Notes: generated from the letters alone by a model not told the origin. A stretch of DNA of 61,108 nt from Parvularcula sp964342585 (GCA_964342585.1 CAYFHK010000001.1:1-61108); one strand, 5' to 3'. Shown: positions 17,929 to 27,701, counted from the stretch's first letter. Translations and numbers: made by a program.

Positions 17929-20079
17929 TTAGTCTGTCCACGGTCTTTTGCCGCGAATGTTGTTGACACCCCGGATCGTGAACTTGCCCTGTTTCGCATA
18001 AATCGTGATTGCGCCGGTTGCCAGTAAGCTTTGGCTCGTGAAGAGCATCGCCGCGCATGAGGGGCGTAACGCCTCTTCTCGCCAAAGTCGCGCGATGACG
18101 ATGTCGGCGTCTCGACATGCGCGCGCCGCGGCCTCCAATTCCTCCGTGTAAGCGATTTTGGTGCCATTGACCGCTGTTGCGTAACAGATGTCGGCACCGC
18201 ACTCGCCAAATTTGTCGATGTCCCGCAGCGGGCGATCATAGCCCTGTCCTTCGAGCCATTTCTCCATCGCAAACCGCTCGCGCCGTCGCGAGGCGATTAC
18301 CACAGGCAATGCGTCCTCTGATGGCGATACGATCTTGATACCGACATTTCCCGCATCTTCCGCGATAAAGACGATCGGCTGATCGGTCCTTGCTCCCACC
18401 AATGGCGCCATCGCGGCGAGCATCAAAAAGCCAAAACGCCAGGGCGCAAAACAGATCGACGCCGCGAAGAGGCCCCCAACCGCAATGCCAAAGGCGAGAA
18501 GCGACCATTGCGGCACGACCTTCACGGCGCCCGGCCACGCGGCAATATGTGCCGTCACCCACAAAATCCCGTCAAAGGCGCGCCCCGCCAGCCACCAGAC
18601 TGGCTCATCTAGGCCAAAGGGCGACAAAGCTAGCCCGGCGACGATCAAGGGCATCACCAACGCAGTGAAGAGCGGCATGGCTGCCAGGTTTGCGACCAGA
18701 CCGAAAACGGCCATTCGGTGAAAATGGAAGATCGCAAACGGGCCTGTCGCAAGCCCCGCCACCAAGCTTGTCATGGACAAGCCGCCGACAAACTTCGCCG
18801 GTGTCCAAAACAAGCCGCGCTCACGAATGGAGGGATATTGCCGCACGAGATCATAGGCTGCGATGAGCGCGGTGACGGCCGCGAACGACATTTGAAAGCC
18901 TGCTGAAAGAATGGCCTCGGGTCGCAAGCACAAAATGATCAGTGCCGCGAAAGCGACATTCCGAAGGCTGATCGCCTGCCGATCAAACAAGATCGCCGTG
19001 AAAGAAACAGCGGCCATGATGAAAGCCCGCTGTGCCGACCACGCCGCGCCGGAGAGTTCGAGATATCCCGCCCCCGCGATCAAGGCGGTGATCGCTGCCC
19101 ATTTCTTGATGGGGAACCGTCCTGCCCATCGCGCGTGAAGGCTCAATGCGAAGCGAATAGCGAAAAAGACAGTGCCGCAAACAAGCCCCATATGCAGCCC
19201 CGAGATCGCCAAGAGATGGGCGAGCCCGGTATCGCGCAACTGATCGGTAATCGCAGGATCGATGCCGCCACGTAGACCCGTGGCCAGCGCTGCGAGCACA
19301 GGGCCAGACTGCGCGCCGCCTGCCGCGCTGATCCGCTGCGCCAAGCCAAGGCGTTTTTCCATCAGCCATTGATTGAGGGTCTGTTGATCATCCCGCGCCA
19401 TAATCCTTGGCGCGCCCAACGCGTAGCCAACGCCGCCGATACGCTCGAAGAAGAGCTGGCGGCCATAATCATATCCGCCCGGAAGCGCGGGCGCCGGCGG
19501 GGGTGACAGCACAGCGCGAATGGCCACCTTATCACCTGGGCGAACCGCCTCGCCTTGCCCTCGCCACGAGACACGGACCCGCGGCGGCAGCGTTTCGGTC
19601 GTCAGCCCGCCAATCTTATTCGGGGCGATCACGTAACGCGCCCCTGCGGCGCGCTGCTCAACGCTCAGAACGGCCCCCTCAACCCAGATCGGGCCAATCT
19701 CCCTCGGGATCATCGTCGCATCGACATGATGGGTTCTGATCATCGCCAAGCTGAACCCGGCCGTCGCGATGGCGAAGGCCAAAAAGACGCCCCGCAGGAA
19801 TTCGAGCCGGCGCCAGTGCGCGACGCCTATTCCCACGAACGAGACCAACAGCCCCCCGAACGGTACTGCCGCGGAAGGCTCCGTACGCAGCGAAAAATAA
19901 CCAAGGATCCCCGTGGCAAGCAGTAACGGCGCCCACAGAAGAAATCGCCCGCGCTCCATAGCCGCCCAGCGCAACAGCAGGGCTTTCCAGTCGGGAGAGA
20001 AGGTCACTGACAGGCGTCGCTTGGCAGCGGCCTGAACTCCCCCTAACACGCCGCTTTCATTTTTCGCGCTGACCGACAT
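17929..20079 (-). CDS. comEC: ComEC/Rec2-family DNA uptake channel protein
   Basis: A 716-residue polytopic protein. The N-terminal part has hydrophobic segments and an OB-like DUF4131 domain (about 130-240); then comes the Competence domain with LLAISGLHMGLVCG and many membrane helices to about residue 560. The C-terminal soluble part is short and lacks a complete HxHxDH metallo-beta-lactamase motif, as in many alphaproteobacterial ComEC proteins. It should carry single-stranded DNA across the inner membrane in transformation. The chosen ATG (20079) lies 9 bp from the ATG of divergent gltX; an internal ATG at 19959 would give 676 residues. Confidence 0.88.
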   Translation of the reverse strand: MSVSAKNESGVLGGVQAAAKRRLSVTFSPDWKALLLRWAAMERGRFLLWAPLLLATGILGYFSLRTEPSAAVPFGGLLVSFVGIGVAHWRRLEFLRGVFLAFAIATAGFSLAMIRTHHVDATMIPREIGPIWVEGAVLSVEQRAAGARYVIAPNKIGGLTTETLPPRVRVSWRGQGEAVRPGDKVAIRAVLSPPPAPALPGGYDYGRQLFFERIGGVGYALGAPRIMARDDQQTLNQWLMEKRLGLAQRISAAGGAQSGPVLAALATGLRGGIDPAITDQLRDTGLAHLLAISGLHMGLVCGTVFFAIRFALSLHARWAGRFPIKKWAAITALIAGAGYLELSGAAWSAQRAFIMAAVSFTAILFDRQAISLRNVAFAALIILCLRPEAILSAGFQMSFAAVTALIAAYDLVRQYPSIRERGLFWTPAKFVGGLSMTSLVAGLATGPFAIFHFHRMAVFGLVANLAAMPLFTALVMPLIVAGLALSPFGLDEPVWWLAGRAFDGILWVTAHIAAWPGAVKVVPQWSLLAFGIAVGGLFAASICFAPWRFGFLMLAAMAPLVGARTDQPIVFIAEDAGNVGIKIVSPSEDALPVVIASRRRERFAMEKWLEGQGYDRPLRDIDKFGECGADICYATAVNGTKIAYTEELEAAARACRDADIVIARLWREEALRPSCAAMLFTSQSLLATGAITIYAKQGKFTIRGVNNIRGKRPWTD

Positions 20080-20088
20080 CGGAGCACC

Positions 20089-21489
20089 ATGGCAGAGCCG
20101 ACCAAGATTGTGACCCGTTTCGCGCCCTCGCCGACGGGCTTTTTGCACATTGGCGGCGCCCGCACCGCCCTGTTCAATTGGCTCTTGGCGCGCGGGTCTT
20201 CTGCCGCGCCAGGGTCGAAATTTCTCCTTCGCATCGAAGATACCGATCGCGCGCGCCACAATGACGACGCCGTTCAGGCGATCCTTGATGGGCTGAACTG
20301 GCTCGGCCTCGATTGGGATGGGGAGCCTGTTAGCCAGTTTTCCCGCATCGACCGACATGCGGAGGTCGCCAGATCACTTTTGGAGGCGGGGCACGCCTAT
20401 CGCTGTTGGCTTGAGGGCGACGCGTTAGATAGCGCCCGAAATGAAGCGCGCGAGAACAACATCCGCTTCACGAGCCCCTGGCGCGACCACGCAGGCCCCT
20501 ATCCCGACACGCCCTACGCGGTCCGCCTCAAGGCGCCGATCGAGGGCGAAACTGTGATTGCCGATCAAGTGCAAGGCGATGTCGCCTTCCCGAACAAAGC
20601 GCTCGACGACATGGTTTTGCTGAGGGCCGACGGCACGCCGACCTATATGCTCGCTGTGGTGGTCGATGATCACGACATGGGCGTGACCCACGTCCTGCGC
20701 GGCGATGACCACCTGATCAATGCGGGGCGCCAGCAGCAGTTGATCGACGCCCTCGGCTGGGATCGGCCCATTTATGCCCATGTGCCGCTCATCCACGGCG
20801 ATGATGGGAAAAAACTATCAAAACGGCATGGTGCCCTTGGTGTCGAAGCGTATCGCGACATGGGATACCTAGCCGAGGGCTTGCGCAACGCGCTTCTGCG
20901 GCTTGGCTGGTCGCATGGCGATGACGAGATCATCCCGACGCTACAAGCGCTCGATTGGTTCGATTTGAAGGGATTGAACAAAGCCCCAGCACGGCTCGAC
21001 ATTGACCGCTTTGCGTCCATCAACGCCCACTATATCGCCGCGATGGACGATGCGGCGTTTGTATCCGCGGCGCTGCCGTTCTTGGATCCCTCGCCCACGG
21101 CAGCGCAGCGAGCCAGCCTCGAGCGCGGCGCGCCGCAGCTGAAGGCGCGGTGCCAAACCCTCGCGGATTTGGGTGCTGCAGCGGCGTATTTGCTCATTGA
21201 GCGACCTCTGCAGATCGAAGGCAAGGCGGGAAAACCGCTGCGACAAGACGGCGCAAAAGACGTTTTGGCGGCCGTCGCCGACGCGCTATCAGGCCTTGAG
21301 CCTTGGACCATCGACGCGCTAACGGGCGCACTCGAAAAGGTTGCAACCGCGCTTGATCTCCCGTTTGGAAAGGTCGGTCCGCCCGTTCGGGCCGCGTTAA
21401 CCGCAGGGCAGCCTTCACCTGCGTTGGGCGAGACACTTTACGCCCTTGGCAAAGAGGAGTCTTTGGCGCGACTTGCCGACCAGCGTTGA
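20089..21489 (+). CDS. gltX: glutamyl-tRNA synthetase
   Basis: A 466-residue class I aminoacyl-tRNA synthetase. The HIGH motif is in SPTGFLHIGGARTALFNW and the KMSKS-like motif is GKKLSKRHGALGV; the anticodon-binding helical domain occupies the C-terminal third. It charges tRNA-Glu. Alphaproteobacteria often carry two paralogues, one acting on tRNA-Gln; the sequence alone does not tell which this is. It is followed after 139 bp by gltA on the same strand. Confidence 0.95.
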   Translation: MAEPTKIVTRFAPSPTGFLHIGGARTALFNWLLARGSSAAPGSKFLLRIEDTDRARHNDDAVQAILDGLNWLGLDWDGEPVSQFSRIDRHAEVARSLLEAGHAYRCWLEGDALDSARNEARENNIRFTSPWRDHAGPYPDTPYAVRLKAPIEGETVIADQVQGDVAFPNKALDDMVLLRADGTPTYMLAVVVDDHDMGVTHVLRGDDHLINAGRQQQLIDALGWDRPIYAHVPLIHGDDGKKLSKRHGALGVEAYRDMGYLAEGLRNALLRLGWSHGDDEIIPTLQALDWFDLKGLNKAPARLDIDRFASINAHYIAAMDDAAFVSAALPFLDPSPTAAQRASLERGAPQLKARCQTLADLGAAAAYLLIERPLQIEGKAGKPLRQDGAKDVLAAVADALSGLEPWTIDALTGALEKVATALDLPFGKVGPPVRAALTAGQPSPALGETLYALGKEESLARLADQR

Positions 21490-21528
21490 AACAGTATTGT
21501 CGCACTGCACATAAGTCAGGCATGACCC

Positions 21529-21555
21529 ACCGGCCGCGCGTTTTTTTCGGCCGGT
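21529..21555 (+). other. inverted repeat between gltX and gltA
   Basis: ACCGGCCG and CGGCCGGT form a perfect 8-bp stem around an 11-nt loop that contains seven Ts. The T run is inside the loop, not after the stem, so it is not a standard terminator. It could be a hairpin in the gltA leader or an operator. Confidence 0.4.
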
Positions 21556-21628
21556 TCCTTTGCCGCTAGCCCCTCACCAGGTGCCAAGCGGCCTTTCAGA
21601 TTGAACAAGAACGAAACTGGAGTGAGCC

Positions 21629-22918
21629 ATGGAAAGCAAACTAACGCCCTCGGGGACCGTCCAGATCGAGGGGGCGGATTTCCCCGTCTACTCGCCGACC
21701 CATGGCCAAGACGTGATCGATATCCGCGCGCTGGCGAAGGAAACCAATAAGTTCACCTTCGACCCTGGCTTCACGTCGACGGCCTCATGCGAAAGCCAAA
21801 TTACGTTTATCGACGGGGACGAAGGCACGCTCCTCTATCGCGGCTATCCCATCGATGAGTTGGCCGAACAATCCGACTTTATCGAGTCAGCTTATCTGTT
21901 GCTGCATGGTGAGCTGCCCAAAGACGACGAGCTGTCGAAGTTCAGAGACGACATCACCTACCACACGATGGTGCATGAGCACTTCAAGAACTTCTTCAAT
22001 GGCTTCCGCCGCGACGCGCACCCGATGGCCGTGCTTTGTGGTGCCGTCGGCGCCCTCTCCGCTTTCTATCACGACTCAACCGACATCTATAATCCGCAAG
22101 ACCGGATGATTGCGGTTCACCGGCTGATCGCAAAAATGCCGACCATCGCGGCGATGGCGTATAAGTATAGCGTAGGTCAGCCTTTCGTCTTTCCGCGTAA
22201 CGACCTTCATTACACCGAAAACTTTATGCACATGTGCTTTTCGGTGCCTGCGGAAGACTATGAGATCAATAAGGTCGCGGCTTCGGCTCTCGACAAGATC
22301 TTCATTCTCCACATGGATCACGAGCAGAACGCCTCGACTTCGACCGTTCGGCTCGCAGGCTCTTCGGGCGCGAACCCCTTCGCCTGTATCGCAGCAGGGA
22401 TTGCGTGTCTTTGGGGCCCGGCCCACGGCGGTGCAAACGAAGCCGCACTGCGTATGCTGATGGAAATTGGCTCTGTCGACCGCATTCCTGAATATATCAA
22501 GAAAGCGAAAGACAAGAGCGATCCCTTCCGCTTGATGGGCTTTGGCCACCGCGTGTACAAAAACTACGATCCACGCGCGAAGGTGATGCAAAAGGCCACT
22601 CACGAAGTGCTCCAGGCACTGAACATCAACGACCCGCTGTTCGACGTGGCAAAAGAGCTTGAGCGTATTGCCCTCGAAGACGAGTATTTCGTTGAGAAGA
22701 AGCTGTACCCAAATATCGACTTCTATTCGGGCATTACGCTTCGCGCATTGGGCTTCCCCACCGAGATGTTCACGGCGCTGTTCGCGCTTGCACGAACCGT
22801 GGGCTGGATCGCGCAATGGGAAGAAATGCTGACCGACCCGAACCAGAAAATCGGCCGTCCACGGCAGATCTATACGGGCGCCGCAAAACGCAGCTTCGTG
22901 CCGATCGGCCAACGCTAA
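21629..22918 (+). CDS. gltA: citrate synthase
   Basis: A 429-residue type II citrate synthase that condenses oxaloacetate with acetyl-CoA. The active-site histidines are in LHMDHEQNAST and GPAHGGANE, and the aspartate lies in the FYSGITLRALG region; GFGHRVYKNYDPR is the family signature. A GGAGTGAGCC ribosome site lies just before the ATG. A strong bidirectional terminator follows the stop within 10 bp. Confidence 0.97.
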   Translation: MESKLTPSGTVQIEGADFPVYSPTHGQDVIDIRALAKETNKFTFDPGFTSTASCESQITFIDGDEGTLLYRGYPIDELAEQSDFIESAYLLLHGELPKDDELSKFRDDITYHTMVHEHFKNFFNGFRRDAHPMAVLCGAVGALSAFYHDSTDIYNPQDRMIAVHRLIAKMPTIAAMAYKYSVGQPFVFPRNDLHYTENFMHMCFSVPAEDYEINKVAASALDKIFILHMDHEQNASTSTVRLAGSSGANPFACIAAGIACLWGPAHGGANEAALRMLMEIGSVDRIPEYIKKAKDKSDPFRLMGFGHRVYKNYDPRAKVMQKATHEVLQALNINDPLFDVAKELERIALEDEYFVEKKLYPNIDFYSGITLRALGFPTEMFTALFALARTVGWIAQWEEMLTDPNQKIGRPRQIYTGAAKRSFVPIGQR

Positions 22919-22925
22919 ATACTAA

Positions 22926-22956
22926 AAAACCCGCCGCGCGGCCCGCGGCGGGTTTT
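22926..22956. terminator. bidirectional Rho-independent terminator
   Basis: A perfect 9-bp GC stem, CCCGCCGCG with CGCGGCGGG (22930-22938 and 22944-22952), flanked by AAAA on the left and TTTT on the right, with a 5-nt loop. It works in either direction and lies between the convergent gltA and class II aldolase genes. Confidence 0.9.
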
Positions 22957-22978
22957 CTTTCATCCGTCGACGTCAGGC

Positions 22979-23824
22979 TTAGATATCGAAGCCCGGGAAC
23001 ACCCGGTTCAACCGCCGCATCAATCCCGGCCACACCAGTCTGTCGCCAATGCCAGGCTGGTAGATCGGCGCGGTCTGTTTCCCCACCAGTGCTGAAATTT
23101 CCGGCCCCGCATCGATAAGGCCTTCTTGGGCCCCGGCTTGCGCCCGGATCTGCACTTCGCAAGCCTTCTCAAGCCAATACATCCGCATGAAAGCCGCGGC
23201 GCAGTTCTTCCCGACGGTGAGCGTGCCGTGATTGTGAAGGATCATGCAGCTCTTCTCGCCGAGATCGGCGATCAGGCGGTCACGCTCATCGAGATTGAGC
23301 GCGATGCCCTCATAGTCGTGATACGCCACATCATCATGCACCTGCATGGCGAATTGGGAGTAGCGGCGAAGGCCCTGTTTCTGGACGGACACTGCCATGC
23401 CAGCGGGCGCATGAATATGGATGACGCAGCCAGCATCCTCGCGGGCGCTGTGGACGGCAGAATGGATGGTGAAGCCCGCCGGGTTCGCCGGGAACGGGCT
23501 CTCTATCACCTTGTTGCCGTCAATGTCGATTTTCAAAAGGCTCGACGCGGTGATCTCTTCAAACAAAAGCCCATAGGGGTTGATCAGGAATCGGTGATGG
23601 CCGTCCTCATCGGGCAGGCGCGCAGAAATGTGGGTGAAGACGATGTCATCCCAACCAAACATCGCGATCAGGCGGTAGGTCGCGGCAAGGTCGCAACGTA
23701 ATGCCCATTCCTCCTCCGAGACCTCGTGTTTGAGTGAGGGAAGGTCGTCTGGCGTCGTCGCCTCGGCGGCCATGTCGTAGGACGACGCTAATGTGCCTTG
23801 TGCACCCTGCTCGGATTTGGTCAT
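22979..23824 (-). CDS. class II aldolase/adducin family protein
   Basis: A 281-residue protein with the class II aldolase (AraD/FucA) fold: FTHISARLPDEDGHHRFLINPYG, the zinc-site histidines in VIHIHAPAGMAV, ILHNHGTLTVG as the third metal ligand region, and CEVQIRAQ near the end. The metal histidines are retained. Relatives act on sugar phosphates or unknown hydroxy-acids; alphaproteobacterial members of this length are mostly uncharacterised. The ATG at 23824 is used because the longer frame runs into the promoter region of the divergent NAD kinase. Confidence 0.88.
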   Translation of the reverse strand: MTKSEQGAQGTLASSYDMAAEATTPDDLPSLKHEVSEEEWALRCDLAATYRLIAMFGWDDIVFTHISARLPDEDGHHRFLINPYGLLFEEITASSLLKIDIDGNKVIESPFPANPAGFTIHSAVHSAREDAGCVIHIHAPAGMAVSVQKQGLRRYSQFAMQVHDDVAYHDYEGIALNLDERDRLIADLGEKSCMILHNHGTLTVGKNCAAAFMRMYWLEKACEVQIRAQAGAQEGLIDAGPEISALVGKQTAPIYQPGIGDRLVWPGLMRRLNRVFPGFDI

Positions 23825-23931
23825 TGTCAGCTCCCTGGCTTCGACATCCTTTGGTGATGTCGCAATTATAAGCTCTAAGGCCCGCGCAAACTGTAGCGGG
23901 AGATCTTGCGAGCGGACAACTAGGCTATGTG

Positions 23932-24774
23932 ATGCGCGAACCTGGACCAAGCCCCTTTTCCCGCCCCTCGCCCGCGGCGCAGACGGCGACGGACCATTTG
24001 TTCGATCCCAAAGCCGGCGAGATCTGCTTTGTGGCGAGCGACCGGAAACAAGCGCAGCATGCCCTAGGAGAGCTCACCGCCCGCTACGGCAATTGCCCGC
24101 ATCAGGATGCCAAAGTGATCGTTGTCTTGGGCGGCGATGGCACGCTGCTCGAAGAGCTACGCAATATCATGCGCCTGGATATTCCGGTTTACGGCATGAA
24201 TTGCGGCACGGTCGGGTTTTTGATGAACAGCTACTCGCCCGACAATTTGATCGAACGTATTGCCGCTGCGGACTGGGTGCAGATTAACCCGTTGAAGATG
24301 ACGGTGATTGATCGGGACGGCACCACCCACGAAGCCCATGCGATCAACGAAATCGCGCTTTTGCGGGAAACACGGCAAACCGCGCGGCTTACGATCAAGG
24401 TCAATGGGCGTATCCGCATGGAGCAACTCATTTGCGACGGGGTGCTGCTCGCGACCCCTGCTGGGTCAACGGCCTATAACCTTTCCGCCCATGGGCCGAT
24501 CCTGCCAATCATGTCGAACCTGCTGGCGCTCACGCCCATCAGCCCGTTCAGGCCCCGTCGCTGGCGCGGCGCCCTCCTGCCTTACCGCTCAGAGCTGGAA
24601 ATCATCGTTCAAGAACCGGATTTCCGAACTGTGCTGGTGACAGCAGATAATGTCGAAGTGCGCGATGTTGTGAATGTGAAGGGCGCCATCGACCCTTCCG
24701 TCGAAATGCGTCTCCTCTTTGACCCCGGCGCAGGGCTTGAAGAGCGCATCGTAGAAGAACAATTCTCGTACTAG
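23932..24774 (+). CDS. nadK: NAD kinase
   Basis: A 280-residue enzyme that makes NADP from NAD and ATP. The diagnostic GGDGTLLEE motif is present, followed by YGMNCGTVGFLMN and the NEIALLRET and TPAGSTAYNLSAHGP segments. Length and motif order match alphaproteobacterial NadK/PpnK. The ATG at 23932 is chosen over the adjacent in-frame GTG at 23929. It is divergent from the aldolase gene with a 107-bp gap. Confidence 0.94.
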   Translation: MREPGPSPFSRPSPAAQTATDHLFDPKAGEICFVASDRKQAQHALGELTARYGNCPHQDAKVIVVLGGDGTLLEELRNIMRLDIPVYGMNCGTVGFLMNSYSPDNLIERIAAADWVQINPLKMTVIDRDGTTHEAHAINEIALLRETRQTARLTIKVNGRIRMEQLICDGVLLATPAGSTAYNLSAHGPILPIMSNLLALTPISPFRPRRWRGALLPYRSELEIIVQEPDFRTVLVTADNVEVRDVVNVKGAIDPSVEMRLLFDPGAGLEERIVEEQFSY

Positions 24775-24905
24775 TCGCTAAGGGCTGGTTCTTTTCACGG
24801 AATCGGGCGACGTTTTTTTCTCATTACTGCTTGACATAATCCCGCTTTCAGACCTCGTTAACCGCGCGGCTGATATCGAGAGGGGCGATATTTGATGGGT
24901 GTCGA

Positions 24906-26720
24906 ATGACCGCGCGCGCCGTCAGACTTACAAATGTCGATATCGACAACGCGCTGGCAAACGCTCATCTCGAGACCGTTTTCCAGCCGATTGTGTCGTT
25001 GAGCGATCGACATATCCTCCGTCACGAGGTTTTCGTGCGGTGGGAGCATCCTGGCTTGGGCAATCTCCCGCCGGGCGCCTTTATTACGTTCTTCGAAAAC
25101 CAGGGCCGGATGGGCGAGCTCACGCGTTATGTGCTCGAACAGGCATTGCGGACATATCAGCCCGGCGGCGCTATAGCGCATGGCGGCCTTTCGTTGAATC
25201 TCGCGCCCAGCGATTTGGCCGATGAGAAGCTCCCCGATGACATTGCCGCGCTCCTCAGCACTTATGACGTGGCGCCAGGCGAGCTGACACTCGAATGCCC
25301 GCCCTTCGCACCTGACGTTCCCCATAATGATCAACGGAAACGCTACCAGGCATTAGCCGAGACCGGCTGCCCCGTAGCGCTTGAGATCCGGTTGCGCACG
25401 TCAGAAGCAACGAATTTGCTCGACCCGTTCCCGTTCGGCGAGATCAAAGCCGGGGGCAGCTCAATCCTCCGCTATGCACGAACGGCTCGAGGTGGCCCCG
25501 GCATGAGTTCCCTATCCGAACTGTTGGCCTTTGCCGGGGACAAGGGTGCACGGATGACCGCCGTTGGCATTGAAGAAGCGGGCGCTGCTGAAGCCCTTGC
25601 CACGTTGGGTTTCCAGGCCGGCCAAGGCAATGCCCTCGCGCGTACCGGACATTTGCGCACAACGCGAACCCTCACCCAACGCATCGCCAACAGCCCGAAG
25701 ACGGCGCCATCGGCCCTAGCGGAAAAAGCGCATGCTGAGGAAGCACAATCGGGCGAAGAAAAAACTCCCGATACGGAAAATGAAAGCGCCGACACGCAAC
25801 GCAAAGCGCGGATCGCCGCGGCAAAACGCACGGCGCTCCGTCGGTTTCATGCAGCGCGCAACGCACAACAGACCGCACGACCCGGCCCTGCGCCCGTTCC
25901 TGTCGAAGAAGAGAATGACGGTGCTTCCGAAGCCGTTGCCACCGCGCGGAAACTGCAACGACACCTGGAAGAAAGTTTAGGTGATCGTACGCTCGCGGAC
26001 GGCACACTGCCCGTTTTAGAGCCCGTCGCACTCACATCGATCGAACTCGGGATCGGCGTCACGGCCGGTTTCTCCAACGGTCTGCGACTCGACGGCTATG
26101 ACAGCCCTGTTGGCAGCGTCGGGCCAGATGGGATGAAGGCACAAACCGCGGGCGCCATTAACCCGCTCGTCAGTTTCGCGCCAGTGCAAAACCCAGCGGA
26201 AAAACCGGATCCACGGACGATCGATGAGCTTTTGAACGCTCTGCCCTCTGACTTTGTCATGCGCGCGCAGGCAGCCCAGGCCGAAGCCGCCGAGGCCCCT
26301 TCTCCAGCCGACATGGATGAGATGGCCGAGGACCTCACCTCAGAGGCTGATGAGCTCGATGGCGTGGTCGCACAATTGCCGGAGATCGAGGAGACATCAG
26401 AGGCGGAGGACGTCGACGCCGAGGCGATTGCGGTGGCGTCCGCTGAGTTCTCTCTGCGCGATGATCACGATGCGGTAAATGCCGATGCGGCAGGTTTAGA
26501 GCAGACGGAAGAGCTCCAAGGCGATCTGTCTACCCACGACCTTGTCGCCACGCCCAGCTCTTACGATGAAGACGAACCAAGCTTCTTCGCAACGGTCGGC
26601 GCCACAACACTCAGAGTGCTGAGAAGAAAATATCGAATCACGCACTTCTGGCCACGGAGCTTCAAGCGTGCCTGGCATCGCTATCAAGCGTCACGCCAGG
26701 AAAGCCTCTACGAATCTTAG
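24906..26720 (+). CDS. degenerate EAL-domain protein with long acidic C-terminal region
   Basis: A 604-residue protein. Residues about 6-255 form an EAL phosphodiesterase fold (FQPIVSLSDR, RWEHP, NLAP, AVGIEEAG), but the signature is EVF instead of EAL, the loop-6 DDFG is replaced by RTSEAT, and the aspartate after the catalytic lysine in GEIKAGG is missing. It is therefore probably inactive and may only bind c-di-GMP or a protein. The rest is a low-complexity Ala/Glu/Asp-rich region ending in a basic, aromatic tail. Its last 30 bp overlap the 3' end of the convergent oxidase gene. Confidence 0.75.
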   Translation: MTARAVRLTNVDIDNALANAHLETVFQPIVSLSDRHILRHEVFVRWEHPGLGNLPPGAFITFFENQGRMGELTRYVLEQALRTYQPGGAIAHGGLSLNLAPSDLADEKLPDDIAALLSTYDVAPGELTLECPPFAPDVPHNDQRKRYQALAETGCPVALEIRLRTSEATNLLDPFPFGEIKAGGSSILRYARTARGGPGMSSLSELLAFAGDKGARMTAVGIEEAGAAEALATLGFQAGQGNALARTGHLRTTRTLTQRIANSPKTAPSALAEKAHAEEAQSGEEKTPDTENESADTQRKARIAAAKRTALRRFHAARNAQQTARPGPAPVPVEEENDGASEAVATARKLQRHLEESLGDRTLADGTLPVLEPVALTSIELGIGVTAGFSNGLRLDGYDSPVGSVGPDGMKAQTAGAINPLVSFAPVQNPAEKPDPRTIDELLNALPSDFVMRAQAAQAEAAEAPSPADMDEMAEDLTSEADELDGVVAQLPEIEETSEAEDVDAEAIAVASAEFSLRDDHDAVNADAAGLEQTEELQGDLSTHDLVATPSSYDEDEPSFFATVGATTLRVLRRKYRITHFWPRSFKRAWHRYQASRQESLYES

Positions 26721-27701
26721 GACCTCTTGCGCTGTCCAAGGCGCGAGCAAGACACCGTTTCGGTCATGCCCCAACGCATAAATCAGGTTATCGGTATCGG
26801 CCGAGCGCTCAACGATGGGCCGCCCGGTAGGAGAGGCTGGCCGCACCCCCTCAAAACGCCCGACGACATCACCTTTCGCAAGATCTGGCCAATAGCCAAT
26901 CGCCCGCTGCCATAAATCATCGAGCGAATTGGCCCCGCCCGTGATGAGATCGTCCGCTACCGTCGGTTCCTCGGTGGCGCCGACATAGAGATAGCCGTCA
27001 GACTTCGGACAGAAATATACATCCGCTGCCCGCATCACGCGGCCGCCGGAGATGTCTTTAATCCCCGCCACCGAAAATGCTCGTCCCGGAACGGCCATCA
27101 GCGGCGGCGTCAATTCCGAGATCGGTGAAGTTTCAAAGCCGGTCGCGAAGATCACCAGATCGGCCGCGAGGCGGTCGCGCTCATCGGTGATCAGCTCAGT
27201 CACGCGCCCATTGGCCATTTCGACCGCCACCGCGTTAGCCTCGAGCACTGTGATCGCGTGGCGGTCACCGGCAACGCTTAACGCCTGAAGCAATCGCCGC
27301 GGGTCGGCCTGACCTTCGCCTTCTACAAGCGTGAACACCGACGCGTTCAGCGCCCCAACGGGATCAATCTCGCGAGCCCCCGGGATCCGTTCAGCCGATA
27401 AGTCGAGCCCGATGATCCCGTTTCGGTGGTAGTCGATGTCCATGTCGCTGGCAGTTGCCAAGTCTTGCGCGAACCCATCCCACAAGCCGAGCGCCGCGTG
27501 TCCGACCATCGCGCTCGCTTCTGTCGCACGCGGGTGAAGCGCCTCAAAACTCGGCGCCAACATCCCCGCTGCCGCTGCACTCGCCTTCGGCCGACGGCCG
27601 GCCAGCAAAGTGATAGTCCCCACGCTTTTTTCAGCAAGGCGCCAAGCCACGCTGCGGCCGATGATGCCGCCTCCGACCACGATGACACTTGGCTTACGCA
27701 T
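26691..27701 (-). CDS. ThiO-like FAD-dependent amino acid oxidase
   Basis: A 336-residue DAO-fold flavoenzyme. The Rossmann motif VVGGGIIGRSVAWRLAE binds FAD; AAAAGMLAPSFE is the second family motif; and the C-terminal GRFEGVRPASPTGRPIV and GHDRNGVLLAPWTA segments are typical of glycine oxidase ThiO. ThiO makes the iminoacetate used for the thiazole of thiamine. No thi genes are adjacent, so another amine or amino acid is possible. The 3' end overlaps the EAL gene on the other strand. Confidence 0.8.
   Translation of the reverse strand: MRKPSVIVVGGGIIGRSVAWRLAEKSVGTITLLAGRRPKASAAAAGMLAPSFEALHPRATEASAMVGHAALGLWDGFAQDLATASDMDIDYHRNGIIGLDLSAERIPGAREIDPVGALNASVFTLVEGEGQADPRRLLQALSVAGDRHAITVLEANAVAVEMANGRVTELITDERDRLAADLVIFATGFETSPISELTPPLMAVPGRAFSVAGIKDISGGRVMRAADVYFCPKSDGYLYVGATEEPTVADDLITGGANSLDDLWQRAIGYWPDLAKGDVVGRFEGVRPASPTGRPIVERSADTDNLIYALGHDRNGVLLAPWTAQEVLRFVEAFLA

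Noticed and set aside
24776..24818. T7 run after the NAD kinase gene as a terminator
   Set aside because: The only stem that can be drawn is five pairs with a loop of about 30 nt, too weak for a call.
24831..24860. TTGACA as a -35 element before the EAL gene
   Set aside because: No acceptable -10 element lies 16-18 bp downstream; GC-rich alphaproteobacterial promoters cannot be called from this.
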